Assembly (NCBI GenBank): GCA_027486005.1
Contig: JAIXPZ010000051.1
Location: 1 to 33,996, forward strand
DNA length: 33,996 nucleotides
Direction of reading: 5' to 3'
DNA from: Legionellales bacterium
Lineage (GTDB): Bacteria > Pseudomonadota > Gammaproteobacteria > JAGOUN01
Position 1 is the first letter of the stretch, and every line of letters starts with the position of its first letter. The position numbers and the translations under genes were made by a program. This document shows positions 1-7,192 of the stretch, one piece after another. Below the pieces are notes generated by a model that ran no database searches, had not been told where the DNA came from, and saw only the letters and a program-made list of their open reading frames with translations.

Positions 1-624
1 GGGCAGCATGCAGAGAGTATTGCGTCGGCATTACAGCGATTAAATCTCGCTGGATTACTGGTTGATAATAACGCAGAAGCAAATCTTCGTACGATTCTTA
101 TAGATGGCGGGCCGCATGCAGAGGGTGCAGAGGGTATTGCATCGGAATTACAGCGATTAATTCGCGATCGTCGTGCTATTCTTCAAGATCGTCGACAGAA
201 TGTTCCAAATCCGCTAATTGAATCATCTCGTTTGGGATCTCAACCGGTAACGGTAAGTCTAGCGCCTCCTTCGCGAAATGTAGGTCTTTTTTCTAGCCAA
301 AATTCAGTTCAAGAGACAGCTTCTTCGAATTCGGCGAAGTTGAGAGCTATAAACTTTCCTGATGAAACGATTCCGGCAGAGTATACGTGCTATATTTCTA
401 CTGAAATTATGGATGATCCTGTCATTTGTTCTGGTAGCGGTAGTCTAATCGCTTTTGAACGATCAGAGTTGCAAAAATGGCTCGCGACAAAATCAATACA
501 TCCAATTACACGTAAGCCAGTCAGTGGAGTGGTTACACCATGCGATGCCTTACGAAATGAGATCAATGCATTTGTTAGTTCAAAAGTAAAGGATTTTTCC
601 CTTAAACCTAAATTCAGGAGTTAA
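1..624 (+). CDS. U-box domain protein (3' part), putative E3 ubiquitin ligase effector
   Basis: The frame is open from base 1, so the gene begins upstream of the window; 207 codons are visible. The last third (about nt 370-585) is a recognisable U-box: it opens with IPAEYTCYISTEIMDDPV and continues with the F-E-R-S-x-L-x-x-W-L and P-I-T-R-K-P blocks that mark this RING-like fold. U-boxes recruit ubiquitin-loaded E2 enzymes. Bacteria do not use ubiquitin this way, so such proteins (for example Legionella LubX) are usually secreted effectors. Upstream are two copies of a roughly 39-residue repeat (nt 10 and nt 127) containing I-A-S-x-L-Q-R-L, possibly a substrate-binding repeat domain. A TTG at 232 could be mistaken for a start, but the repeats upstream in the same frame argue against it. 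Secretion is inferred, not seen. Confidence 0.8.
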   Translation, partial: GQHAESIASALQRLNLAGLLVDNNAEANLRTILIDGGPHAEGAEGIASELQRLIRDRRAILQDRRQNVPNPLIESSRLGSQPVTVSLAPPSRNVGLFSSQNSVQETASSNSAKLRAINFPDETIPAEYTCYISTEIMDDPVICSGSGSLIAFERSELQKWLATKSIHPITRKPVSGVVTPCDALRNEINAFVSSKVKDFSLKPKFRS

Positions 625-727
625 AAACTACTAGAGTCTGTTTAGTATCCGCTACATAAACCAGGGCGGGTGTCACCCCAGCGCAGGCTGGGACCCAGCT
701 ACGTTTCCAACTAATGCTGAATTTAGG
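607..727. repeat. Inverted repeat enclosing the stop of the U-box gene
   Basis: An 11-bp arm cctaaattcag (607-617) is matched by its exact reverse complement at 717-727. The left arm lies inside the last codons of the U-box gene. Between the arms is a GC-rich palindromic stretch at 671-696 (tgtcaccccagcgcaggctg and onward) whose reverse complement recurs at the end of the window. The layout resembles a small MITE-like insertion. Confidence 0.5.
671..696 (+). repeat. Dispersed GC-rich palindromic repeat (copy 1)
   Basis: This begins tgtcaccccagcgcaggctg. The reverse complement of its core is found at 33974-33996, so at least two copies exist in opposite orientation at the two ends of the window. 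Its GC content is clearly higher than the flanks. It carries no ORF. Confidence 0.65.
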
Positions 728-755
728 TTAAAAGAATCTTCCCTCTCTCAGCCAT

Positions 756-772
756 ATGAGAATCATTCTCAT
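756..772. promoter_or_regulatory. Fur box upstream of feoA
   Basis: The 17-bp sequence atgagaatcattctcat is a perfect 8-1-8 palindrome and matches the core of the Fur consensus (GAT/AATGATAATCATTATC type). It lies 63 bp before the feoA start. Fur-Fe(II) repression of feoAB is standard in gammaproteobacteria, so iron-dependent repression of this operon is expected. Confidence 0.85.
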
Positions 773-777
773 TTAGA

Positions 778-811
778 TTGACACGAAGTCTCTTTTTGGA
801 GAGAATATACT
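778..811 (+). promoter_or_regulatory. Possible feoAB promoter
   Basis: TTGACA (778-783) sits just after the Fur box and TATACT (806-811) lies further down. The spacing of 22 bp is too long for an ordinary sigma-70 promoter, so only one of the two hexamers may be in use. The position next to the Fur box supports promoter activity somewhere in this stretch. Confidence 0.35.
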
Positions 812-835
812 CAATAATAAGAGAGAGGCGCCGTC

Positions 836-1078
836 GTGAGTACAACACTAGCAACTTTCAAAACAGGCGAAACCGGTTGTGTGGTGAATTTGTCACACAA
901 TAATCCGCTTTATCGGCAGAAATTGCTGTCAATGGGTCTAACTCCTGGCACACGGTTCTTGGTTAAACGCATTGCTCCTTTAGGAGATCCTGTTGAAATT
1001 GCCGTTCGCGGCTATAGTTTAAGTTTACGTAAAAATGAAGCCGATGTTTTGCACGTGGAGCATGATAATGACCATTGA
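836..1078 (+). CDS. feoA: Ferrous iron transport protein A
   Basis: FeoA is a small cytosolic SH3-like protein needed for full activity of the FeoB Fe(II) permease. The 80-residue product has the normal FeoA length and its typical motifs: an early G-E-x-G, the L-Y-R-Q-K-L-L-S-M-G-L-T-P-G-T segment at about residues 25-39, and the closing G-Y-S-L-S-L-R-K-N-E-A segment. The start is GTG at 836, preceded by a purine-rich gagagagg about 8 bp upstream. It overlaps the start of feoB by 11 bp, so the two are translationally coupled. The Fur box upstream makes iron repression likely. No feoC is seen after feoB. Confidence 0.93.
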   Translation: MSTTLATFKTGETGCVVNLSHNNPLYRQKLLSMGLTPGTRFLVKRIAPLGDPVEIAVRGYSLSLRKNEADVLHVEHDNDH

Positions 1079-3374
1079 AATTGGTATTATTGGCAATCCT
1101 AATAGTGGCAAAACCACCTTATTTAATGCCTTAACGGGCGAAAAACAACAAGTGGGTAATTGGCCGGGAGTGACAGTAGAGCAAAAACTTGGTCGTTTTA
1201 AGCATCAAAATCAATCTATTAAAATCGTTGACCTTCCTGGTACTTATTCCTTGATGGTTGCTTCAGAAGATCTTTCTCTTGATGAGCGGATTGCCTGTAA
1301 TTATGTGCTCTCCCATCAAGCTAAATTAATTGTCAATGTCGTGGATGCCAGCAATCTAGAACGTAATTTGTATTTAACTTTGCAACTATTAGAGATGGGC
1401 GTACCCGTGGTGGTTGCACTGAATATGATGGATGTTGCACGCAAGAAATCGATCATGATCGATGTGGAACAACTGTCTCAATATTTAGGTTGCCCCGTTA
1501 TTCCATTGGAAGCCGTAAAAAATCGTACGATAAAAGCATTAAAGGATTGTATTGTTAAGAGTGCAGGAACTGTAGATATTCCCATGTCACCGTTTGCGTA
1601 TCCTGCGCTAGTAGAGCGCGCGGTCAATGATATTATTGGACAAAGTCAACTCGGCTTGCCGCGCATAGATGCGCGTCGTTTGGTGCTGCGATTATTAGAG
1701 GGCGATTGTTTAGCACATGCTTGCGTTGCCCCGTCTGTGTTACTGCAAGTAAAAAAATGGCAATCGATATTATTAGAAACCTTAAGTTTTGAACCTGATA
1801 TTTTAATGGCAGAAGCGCGTTATTCTTATATTGGCGATTTAATTCAGCGTGTTGTCCAACAAGGTCATTCGAAACGCAAAATGATATCGCATTGGGTGGA
1901 TCAAATCGTACTGAATCGCTTTTTAGGATTGCCTATTTTCTTGATGGTGATGTACCTGATGTTTCTTTTCGCGATCAATATGGGCAGCGTTTTTCAAGAT
2001 TTTTTTGATATTGCTAGTGATGCATTGTTCGTGCAAACGCCGACTTATTTTTTAGAAAAAATAGGCTCTCCACCCTGGCTCACCGTACTGATTGCAGAAG
2101 GTTTAGGCAAAGGGATTAATACGGTGGTAACGTTTATTCCAGTGATTTGTGGAATGTTTTTCGCGCTTTCATTTTTAGAACAAAGCGGTTATATGGCGCG
2201 TGCTGCGTTTGTCGTGGATCGCGTTATGCGCATGATTGGCTTACCAGGAAAATCATTTGTACCGATGATTGTTGGATTTGGGTGTAATGTTCCGGCGGTA
2301 CTCGCTTGTCGAACGCTAGAAAGTAAACGCGATAGAATTTTAACCGTGATGATGAGCCCATTTATGTCTTGTGGCGCAAGACTCGCAATTTTTGCGGTAT
2401 TCACCGCGGCTTTTTTTCCAAAAGGTGGCGCTACGATTGTTTTTTCTCTGTATATGATTGGCATCATTATTGCGGTATTGACAGGATTTATTTTGCGAAA
2501 AACCCTATTAAAAGGTGAATCTGCGCCGTTCATTTTAGAATTGCCAACCTATCATTTACCTACCTTTCGTTCCTTGCGATTACACACTTGGCATCGCTTA
2601 CACGGATTTGTAGTGAAAGCAGGGATGTTAATTATCCCGATTTGTCTGTTACTCAGCGTGTTCAATGCGATTACTTTCGGTGAGACTTCATTATTGGCAT
2701 TATGCGGTCAATGGGTAACGCCAGTTTTTTCCCCCATGGGGATTCACCCCAGTAATTGGCCGGCAACCGTCGGGTTATTAACGGGTTTGCTCGCCAAAGA
2801 AGTGGTGGTGGGAACGTTAAATAGTCTTTATGGACAAACCGACGCAGCATTAGCCGCCATGAATACGCATTGGCACCTTGGCGGTCAATTGCTAGAGGCG
2901 GTTGTCTCTATTCCAAATAATATTATGGGGATTTTAGGGAATGCTTTTTGGAATCCGGTTGCGGCAGGAGTTTCCGGAGATACCGTAGATGTTGGCGTGA
3001 TGGGGCAGATGTATCAACGCTTCGGTGGTCCTGTTGAAGCTTTTGCGTACTTATTATTTGTGTTGTTGTATTTTCCCTGTGTTTCAACGACCGCTGCAAT
3101 ATCCCGGGAGATAGGTAAAAGTTGGGCCTGGTTTTCAGTCTTATGGACCACGTTTGTCGCCTATGGTGTGGCCGTATTTTTCTATCAAGCGATGACTTGG
3201 TCAAAACATCCTGTCTTATCCAGCAGTTGGTTAATCGGCGTGAGTACGGCGTATTTTCTCGTATTTTATTTATTAAAGCGTTATTCGCCAAAACAAACGC
3301 TTGCGGTTGATACGCCGGTATCGGTCGGGGTGCAGCGACCAAAACCTCCACGATGTGGCGGGTGTCTTTCTTAG
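1068..3374 (+). CDS. feoB: Ferrous iron transport protein B
   Basis: FeoB is the inner-membrane Fe(II) transporter with a cytosolic GTPase domain. The 768-residue protein has G1 (GNPNSGKTT, residues 9-17), G2 (NWPGVTVE), G3 (DLPGTYSL), G4 (NMMD), then the helical linker and a C-terminal membrane part with two Gate regions, including the F-G-C-N-V-P-A-V-L-A-C motif with conserved cysteines. Length matches E. coli FeoB. I place the start at ATG 1068 because a GGAG motif lies 7 bp before it; the in-frame ATG at 1062 is only 1 bp from that motif. The protein ends in a cysteine-containing tail (R-C-G-G-C-L-S). It forms an operon with feoA. Confidence 0.95.
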   Translation: MTIEIGIIGNPNSGKTTLFNALTGEKQQVGNWPGVTVEQKLGRFKHQNQSIKIVDLPGTYSLMVASEDLSLDERIACNYVLSHQAKLIVNVVDASNLERNLYLTLQLLEMGVPVVVALNMMDVARKKSIMIDVEQLSQYLGCPVIPLEAVKNRTIKALKDCIVKSAGTVDIPMSPFAYPALVERAVNDIIGQSQLGLPRIDARRLVLRLLEGDCLAHACVAPSVLLQVKKWQSILLETLSFEPDILMAEARYSYIGDLIQRVVQQGHSKRKMISHWVDQIVLNRFLGLPIFLMVMYLMFLFAINMGSVFQDFFDIASDALFVQTPTYFLEKIGSPPWLTVLIAEGLGKGINTVVTFIPVICGMFFALSFLEQSGYMARAAFVVDRVMRMIGLPGKSFVPMIVGFGCNVPAVLACRTLESKRDRILTVMMSPFMSCGARLAIFAVFTAAFFPKGGATIVFSLYMIGIIIAVLTGFILRKTLLKGESAPFILELPTYHLPTFRSLRLHTWHRLHGFVVKAGMLIIPICLLLSVFNAITFGETSLLALCGQWVTPVFSPMGIHPSNWPATVGLLTGLLAKEVVVGTLNSLYGQTDAALAAMNTHWHLGGQLLEAVVSIPNNIMGILGNAFWNPVAAGVSGDTVDVGVMGQMYQRFGGPVEAFAYLLFVLLYFPCVSTTAAISREIGKSWAWFSVLWTTFVAYGVAVFFYQAMTWSKHPVLSSSWLIGVSTAYFLVFYLLKRYSPKQTLAVDTPVSVGVQRPKPPRCGGCLS

Positions 3375-3415
3375 TATCGTGAAAATAATATGACCAATTA
3401 AGCTTTCCTTAATGA

Positions 3416-3441
3416 TTGACTACTATTCTTATTTTTATAAT
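3416..3441 (+). promoter_or_regulatory. Possible promoter for the CTIC membrane-protein gene
   Basis: A perfect TATAAT (3436-3441) is preceded by TTGACT (3416-3421), but the spacer is only 14 bp. A weak hairpin (attaag/cttaat, 3397-3413) just upstream may mark the end of the feoAB transcript. The start codon is 21 bp after the -10. Confidence 0.35.
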
Positions 3442-3461
3442 AACAAGAATCGGTCAAAACC

Positions 3462-5306
3462 ATGCAACAGCAACAGTTTGCTACGATCCCTCTTGATGAT
3501 GACGGTAAGCAACTCACGCCATCAATAATTCAGCCTGTTTATTCTAGTACTGAGACAGCAACTGATAAAAGCAAATTTTATCAATTACTTATTGGCCAGT
3601 TGCAGGCGCGAGATTTTATTCCTTTTTTTGAAACCGTCGGCGCGAATTTATGCCAAAATTTTTATTTCTTGAGTAAAAATGCCGATCTTTGGTGTTCGTC
3701 TGACAATACCTGCTCAATGGGATTAGGTTTATCGTTATGTGTGTTGGATTTTGTGGCGAGCGGCATTCAAAATGCCTATCAAAGATTTTGGAAGTCAGTG
3801 ATGTGGGCCTGGATGTCACGGCTTTCTTCCCCTGCAAAATCATTTATCCATTCTGTGGATGAATTTATTCAAGCAACACAAGCAGAGAATAAAGGCAAGA
3901 CGTTGGTGATTTATATTAGCCAAGAAAATTATGACGCTATTAAAGACGAAAAAGAAATTAAGAATAGTTTAGATTTATTAAATGCTTATTATGGAATTGG
4001 TGTTTCTCTTTATATTGGCGAAAAAGATCAAACAATCAATCAAGTTGAAAGCGATGATGTAGAAAGCCAGATAGAAGTTGCGAGTACAGTGAAAAGTTGG
4101 GAGTTTTTTCACGAAAATAAATCCCATTGTGAACTATTGACAGAAGCTGCGAACCCGTTAAATATATTTAGCTCGATTTTTTTATTGTCTATTCCTTGCG
4201 GAATGCTGATGGCTCAAACCATCGGAATGATGTCACAAATAAACCCTAAGGGTAATGACAGCATTATTATTGCGAATATGGTGTGTGTATTGGGCGCAGC
4301 TTTTGGAATTGGAAAATGGCAGGTAAACAATACTTTAAGATTGAAGATGGCTAATGATAATTTGCGCGCAATGATGAGTCCTTCCTTATATCTAGCGTGT
4401 GGTAATTTTTTCTTTACTTCTGTGATGAAATTTTTTTATGGCTTTCTATTTTTAGTACCTTTTTTTTCTTGGAACCCTAAGCAGGCGATGTCGTATACTC
4501 TTCCTGCATTTTTTCGCTTATTTGGAATATTTATTGGGATTAATATTGCACTTTTTTATTTATATGTTGGCTTGTTTACTAAACATGGCATAGAGTTTTT
4601 TCTTAATACCATCATGAAAAATTGTGGTGTTGATAGCCAAGAGGTGATTGCTTCTTATGAAGGTTTTCATATTTATATTGATATTATATGTGCTATCTCC
4701 AGTTTATTTTTTAATGGCATACTGACTCAGTTGCCAGAATCCATAAAAAAATGTGATGATCTTGCTAAAAAATTTGAAAAGTGGGCTGACTCTTCTGAAC
4801 AATCTTCTAGCGTTAGTGTTTCTAAAAAAGAAGTGACACCTGCTTGGATACATGTCGCCAATGTTATTGATATTTGTGTTTTTGCGTTATCGGCTATGAC
4901 CTCTATTGCGGGTTTGTTAGTTTTATTCAAGATGAGTCGATGTTCTTCAATTGTTTCTTTCGCCTCGTTTCTCGAAAAGTGGCACTATGATAAAGTTGCC
5001 GGCGTTTGTGCTGGGTTAGCGAATTTAATTTTTACTTATGCTTCTGCTGCGTCTGGTCAAATGGGTGCCTGGGAAGCTCTTGGTACGAAAGTCTCTGAGA
5101 TTATTGCTGGCCCTGCTCGTTCAGTTAGCGCCGAGAGTCAACAGCCGCTTTTACAGGATGACCAAAGTAATGACACAGACGGCGAATTTACGGATTCGTT
5201 AAGCAGTGATCAAGCTGTGGCCGAGCAGATTATTTATCCTAGATTTTTTTCTAGTTCTAAGCAAAGTGATGAGAATAAGGAATTACATTACTGCACGATA
5301 TGTTGA
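3462..5306 (+). CDS. Uncharacterised polytopic membrane protein with C-terminal CaaX-like box
   Basis: I do not recognise the family. The 614-residue protein has a hydrophilic N-terminal part (about 1-225), then about seven hydrophobic segments (roughly 230-257, 267-285, 309-335, 347-372, 405-424, 463-489, 512-532), then an acidic, Ser/Gln-rich tail of about 80 residues. The last four residues are C-T-I-C, which fits the CaaX rule for eukaryotic prenylation. Legionella AnkB ends in a comparable CaaX box and is lipidated by the host. There is no cleavable signal peptide at the N-terminus. The start at ATG 3462 has only a weak ribosome-binding site. An effector that inserts in host membranes is a possible reading; an ordinary inner-membrane protein whose end is CTIC by chance is the alternative. 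Confidence 0.75.
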   Translation: MQQQQFATIPLDDDGKQLTPSIIQPVYSSTETATDKSKFYQLLIGQLQARDFIPFFETVGANLCQNFYFLSKNADLWCSSDNTCSMGLGLSLCVLDFVASGIQNAYQRFWKSVMWAWMSRLSSPAKSFIHSVDEFIQATQAENKGKTLVIYISQENYDAIKDEKEIKNSLDLLNAYYGIGVSLYIGEKDQTINQVESDDVESQIEVASTVKSWEFFHENKSHCELLTEAANPLNIFSSIFLLSIPCGMLMAQTIGMMSQINPKGNDSIIIANMVCVLGAAFGIGKWQVNNTLRLKMANDNLRAMMSPSLYLACGNFFFTSVMKFFYGFLFLVPFFSWNPKQAMSYTLPAFFRLFGIFIGINIALFYLYVGLFTKHGIEFFLNTIMKNCGVDSQEVIASYEGFHIYIDIICAISSLFFNGILTQLPESIKKCDDLAKKFEKWADSSEQSSSVSVSKKEVTPAWIHVANVIDICVFALSAMTSIAGLLVLFKMSRCSSIVSFASFLEKWHYDKVAGVCAGLANLIFTYASAASGQMGAWEALGTKVSEIIAGPARSVSAESQQPLLQDDQSNDTDGEFTDSLSSDQAVAEQIIYPRFFSSSKQSDENKELHYCTIC

Positions 5307-5360
5307 TTATTCTGAAATCATTGCGCGGTTTTTAAGGGGGCAGGCCTCTTGATTTATGGG

Positions 5361-5382
5361 TGAGGGCGACCGGTTGGTCGCT
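5361..5382. repeat. GTAGGGGC-family palindromic repeat between genes
   Basis: Arms gcgacc (5366-5371) and ggtcgc (5376-5381) are separated by ggtt. The same hairpin with a 7-bp stem occurs inside nuoC at 20011-20028. It lies between two convergent genes and might help end transcription, but there is no T-tract. Confidence 0.6.
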
Positions 5383-5393
5383 CGTTTCTAAAA

Positions 5394-5420
5394 ATTAGCC
5401 AACATATATTTGAATTTCCT
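5394..5420 (+). repeat. Direct repeat, left flank of the BrnTA module
   Basis: The segment begins attagccaacatatatttga and is repeated in the same orientation at 6068-6093 with one substitution and one base missing. The two copies bracket the toxin-antitoxin pair almost exactly; the antitoxin stop is 7 bp inside the left copy. Confidence 0.75.
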
Positions 5421-5426
5421 TCTTCA

Positions 5427-5708
5427 TCAAACCTCTTTTAATCTTCCGGTAAAATATTGATGCAAGATATTTGTTAATAACGTTGCATAAGGAATGCCCT
5501 CGCGTAAGGCAACCGCTTGTGCTTTTTCTACATCTCGTGTTGTCATGCGAATATTAACCCGCTTTATCTTTGTCCCGCTTTCTCTGAAAATCTCAGTGTA
5601 ACGTTGTATTTCTGCAGCTTCATTTTTAACAGGCGCATACCCGCCAGCTTCTAATTCAGCAATCATTGCATGTTCATCATCTAATAACGGCATCGTTTTT
5701 TTGCTCAT
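5427..5708 (-). CDS. BrnA-like/CopG-type antitoxin
   Basis: The 93-residue product has a C-terminal ribbon-helix-helix-like segment (K-R-V-N-I-R-M-T-T-R-D-V-E-K-A-Q-A-V-A followed by G-I-P-Y-A-T-L-L-T-N-I-L-H-Q-Y) at about residues 48-85, as in antitoxins that bind both their toxin and their own promoter. It is the second gene of a pair, overlapping the toxin gene by 4 bp, which is the usual brnT-brnA order. The N-terminal half (acidic, with E-L-E-A-G-G-Y) is the likely toxin-binding part. Autoregulation of the module is expected from the family, not shown here. Confidence 0.8.
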   Translation of the reverse strand: MSKKTMPLLDDEHAMIAELEAGGYAPVKNEAAEIQRYTEIFRESGTKIKRVNIRMTTRDVEKAQAVALREGIPYATLLTNILHQYFTGRLKEV

Positions 5709-5992
5709 TTTATTAAATCTCCATGATAGTGTTTATGTAATACCCGTGACGGATAAATCGTTTTAAGAAATATTTTATTATCGTCTTCCACAAATGGAAC
5801 TGCGTAAGTATAGCCATCGACAAAAACCACAAAAATATTCTGATGTGAATACTTTGGTTCCTTTCCTCGGGTAACTCCTAATAATCTACCATGTTGAATA
5901 GCAACAACAATTTCCTCGAATCCAATCCCTCTCTCAGCGATAAGGAGCTTATTTTTATCTTCATTCCACTCGAAAATTTTAATCGACGCCAT
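5705..5992 (-). CDS. BrnT-family ribonuclease toxin
   Basis: The 95-residue protein carries the BrnT hallmarks: an N-terminal F-E-W-N-E-D-K-N-K-L-L-I-A-E-R-G-I-G-F-E-E block, then basic R-G-K-E-P, and the closing I-Y-P-S-R segment. BrnT toxins have a RelE-like fold and cleave RNA. It lies directly upstream of, and overlaps, its antitoxin gene. A good promoter is present on the minus strand at 6021-6050. The pair is flanked by direct repeats, which suggests it arrived as a unit. Confidence 0.82.
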   Translation of the reverse strand: MASIKIFEWNEDKNKLLIAERGIGFEEIVVAIQHGRLLGVTRGKEPKYSHQNIFVVFVDGYTYAVPFVEDDNKIFLKTIYPSRVLHKHYHGDLIK

Positions 5993-6020
5993 GTTATTCT
6001 ACAAAAACCGCCATCGTGGT

Positions 6021-6050
6021 ATTATAGGACACAGATAAATCATTGGTCAA
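6021..6050 (-). promoter_or_regulatory. Promoter of the BrnTA module
   Basis: Read on the minus strand, TTGACC (6050-6045) and a perfect TATAAT (6026-6021) are separated by 18 bp. The toxin start is 28 bp downstream of the -10. Confidence 0.6.
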
Positions 6051-6067
6051 GGCTAAGTTTATGGTGT

Positions 6068-6093
6068 ATTAGCCAACATACATTTGAATTCCT
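6068..6093 (+). repeat. Direct repeat, right flank of the BrnTA module
   Basis: This is the second copy of the repeat at 5394-5420 (here attagccaacatacatttga and onward). Weaker similarity continues for some 15 bp beyond both copies. It is placed upstream of the module promoter. Confidence 0.75.
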
Positions 6094-6128
6094 CCCTGTC
6101 AAGCCTGTAGAATAAGATTGATATATAC

Positions 6129-6166
6129 GTTTCGCGCAGGCGCGAAACTTGAATCTCGACTATAAT
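6129..6166 (+). promoter_or_regulatory. Perfect 9-bp palindrome plus TATAAT before the Ig/OTU gene pair
   Basis: Arms gtttcgcgc (6129-6137) and gcgcgaaac (6140-6148) enclose only 2 bp, and a perfect TATAAT follows at 6161-6166. The palindrome covers the place where a -35 element would be, and no good -35 hexamer is visible. This fits a promoter bound by a regulator at -35. A repeat or transcript hairpin is the alternative. Confidence 0.45.
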
Positions 6167-6193
6167 TACGCCTGAACTTTGTGAGGCTTGCGC

Positions 6194-7165
6194 ATGACAG
6201 ATGAATTAAAACCGCCGTTGTTACTTAAGCCAATCCCTAAACAGCAAGTCACTGTGGGGGCGTCTTTTCGCTTGGATTTAAGCGACTTTGTGCAAAATAG
6301 CGTGGTTGAGAGTGACAATCCGGACGAAAACCCGGCATTTGGGTTGTTGTATACAGTCGAGCTAGAAAATGATACTGGCTTGCCAGCCGATTTAGATTAC
6401 ACGATTACGGGAATAGTGTACGGACAATGTCGTCCTCCGGCGCTAGAGGCGTCTCCGTATAAAATCACCGTCACCGTCAGTAATGGCTCAGAGACTCCCT
6501 TAACGACTGATTTTGAACTAGAAGTATTACCTGCATTGTCTGCTGAAGATGAATGGGCCATTGATAATACGTTGGCGGATGAATTTGAAGAGGAAACTCA
6601 ACTCGATGAAGACGAAGAGCGTGCTCTGTTTAAATCACTACAAGAACAAGCCGAAAAAGAAGAGCGGTTTTCTGAAGAAAAGCAGACCATTTGGGAAGCC
6701 ATTATTCAAGGCCAAACCATTCCTGAACTATCAGCATTAATTAATCGGCCGATTACCCATCAAGAAGTGTATCATTTATTGAGTCGCATTGCTTATTTTG
6801 TTATCTGGGATGCCAATAATTCTGCCCCGGCGGGCGCCTTACATGCGCTGACTCTTAAAGGGGCTAGTGAGCACTTTAATGTCTTTGATCGCGGTGCCTG
6901 TATCGTTGCCACACCCAAACAATTATTTGATCATAATCGAACATTGCAACATGCGGTACACACGGCTCAAGCGATGGCGCGGGAAGTGTTTCAACGTGGT
7001 TGGCGCGTGGAGTTTGGTGGCTTTGATAAAATGGTGCGTGCGGCATGGGTAGAGTTAGAGCTGTTATCAGAGAAATTTGATAAGCAAGTCAGCTATTCTT
7101 ATTTTCAGCCATCTCCTCATGATGTGGATATTTTAAAACAAGCACAGAGTATGAAGTTTAATTAA
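6194..7165 (+). CDS. Hypothetical protein with N-terminal Ig/cadherin-like domain
   Basis: The 323-residue product is not a family I can name. Residues of about 10-115 resemble a putative Ig or cadherin-like (He_PIG/CADG) domain: P-I-P-K-Q-Q-V-T-V-G-A-S-F, then G-L-P-A-D-L-D-Y and I-T-G-I-V-Y-G, closing on a beta-strand-like V-T-V-S-N-G-S. A very acidic, probably helical linker follows (about 125-170), then a roughly 150-residue C-terminal part. No signal peptide or membrane segment is seen. The start at ATG 6194 has GTGAGG 7 bp before it; an in-frame TTG at 6188 is less likely. The gene ends 27 bp before the giant OTU gene on the same strand, so the two probably share a transcript and may act together, for example as partner or chaperone. 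Confidence 0.78.
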   Translation: MTDELKPPLLLKPIPKQQVTVGASFRLDLSDFVQNSVVESDNPDENPAFGLLYTVELENDTGLPADLDYTITGIVYGQCRPPALEASPYKITVTVSNGSETPLTTDFELEVLPALSAEDEWAIDNTLADEFEEETQLDEDEERALFKSLQEQAEKEERFSEEKQTIWEAIIQGQTIPELSALINRPITHQEVYHLLSRIAYFVIWDANNSAPAGALHALTLKGASEHFNVFDRGACIVATPKQLFDHNRTLQHAVHTAQAMAREVFQRGWRVEFGGFDKMVRAAWVELELLSEKFDKQVSYSYFQPSPHDVDILKQAQSMKFN

Positions 7166-7192
7166 AACATAAAAGAATAAGAGAGTAAGATC

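Noticed and set aside
232-624. A short 130-codon U-box gene starting at TTG 232
   Set aside because: The same frame is open to base 1 and contains protein-level repeats upstream, so the gene is longer and truncated by the window.
2189-3351. Minus-strand ORFs opposite feoB
   Set aside because: They are shadows of the strongly supported feoB frame.
5891-6115. Plus-strand 74-codon ORF opposite the BrnT gene
   Set aside because: It overlaps the toxin gene, its promoter and the flanking repeat, and has no family features.
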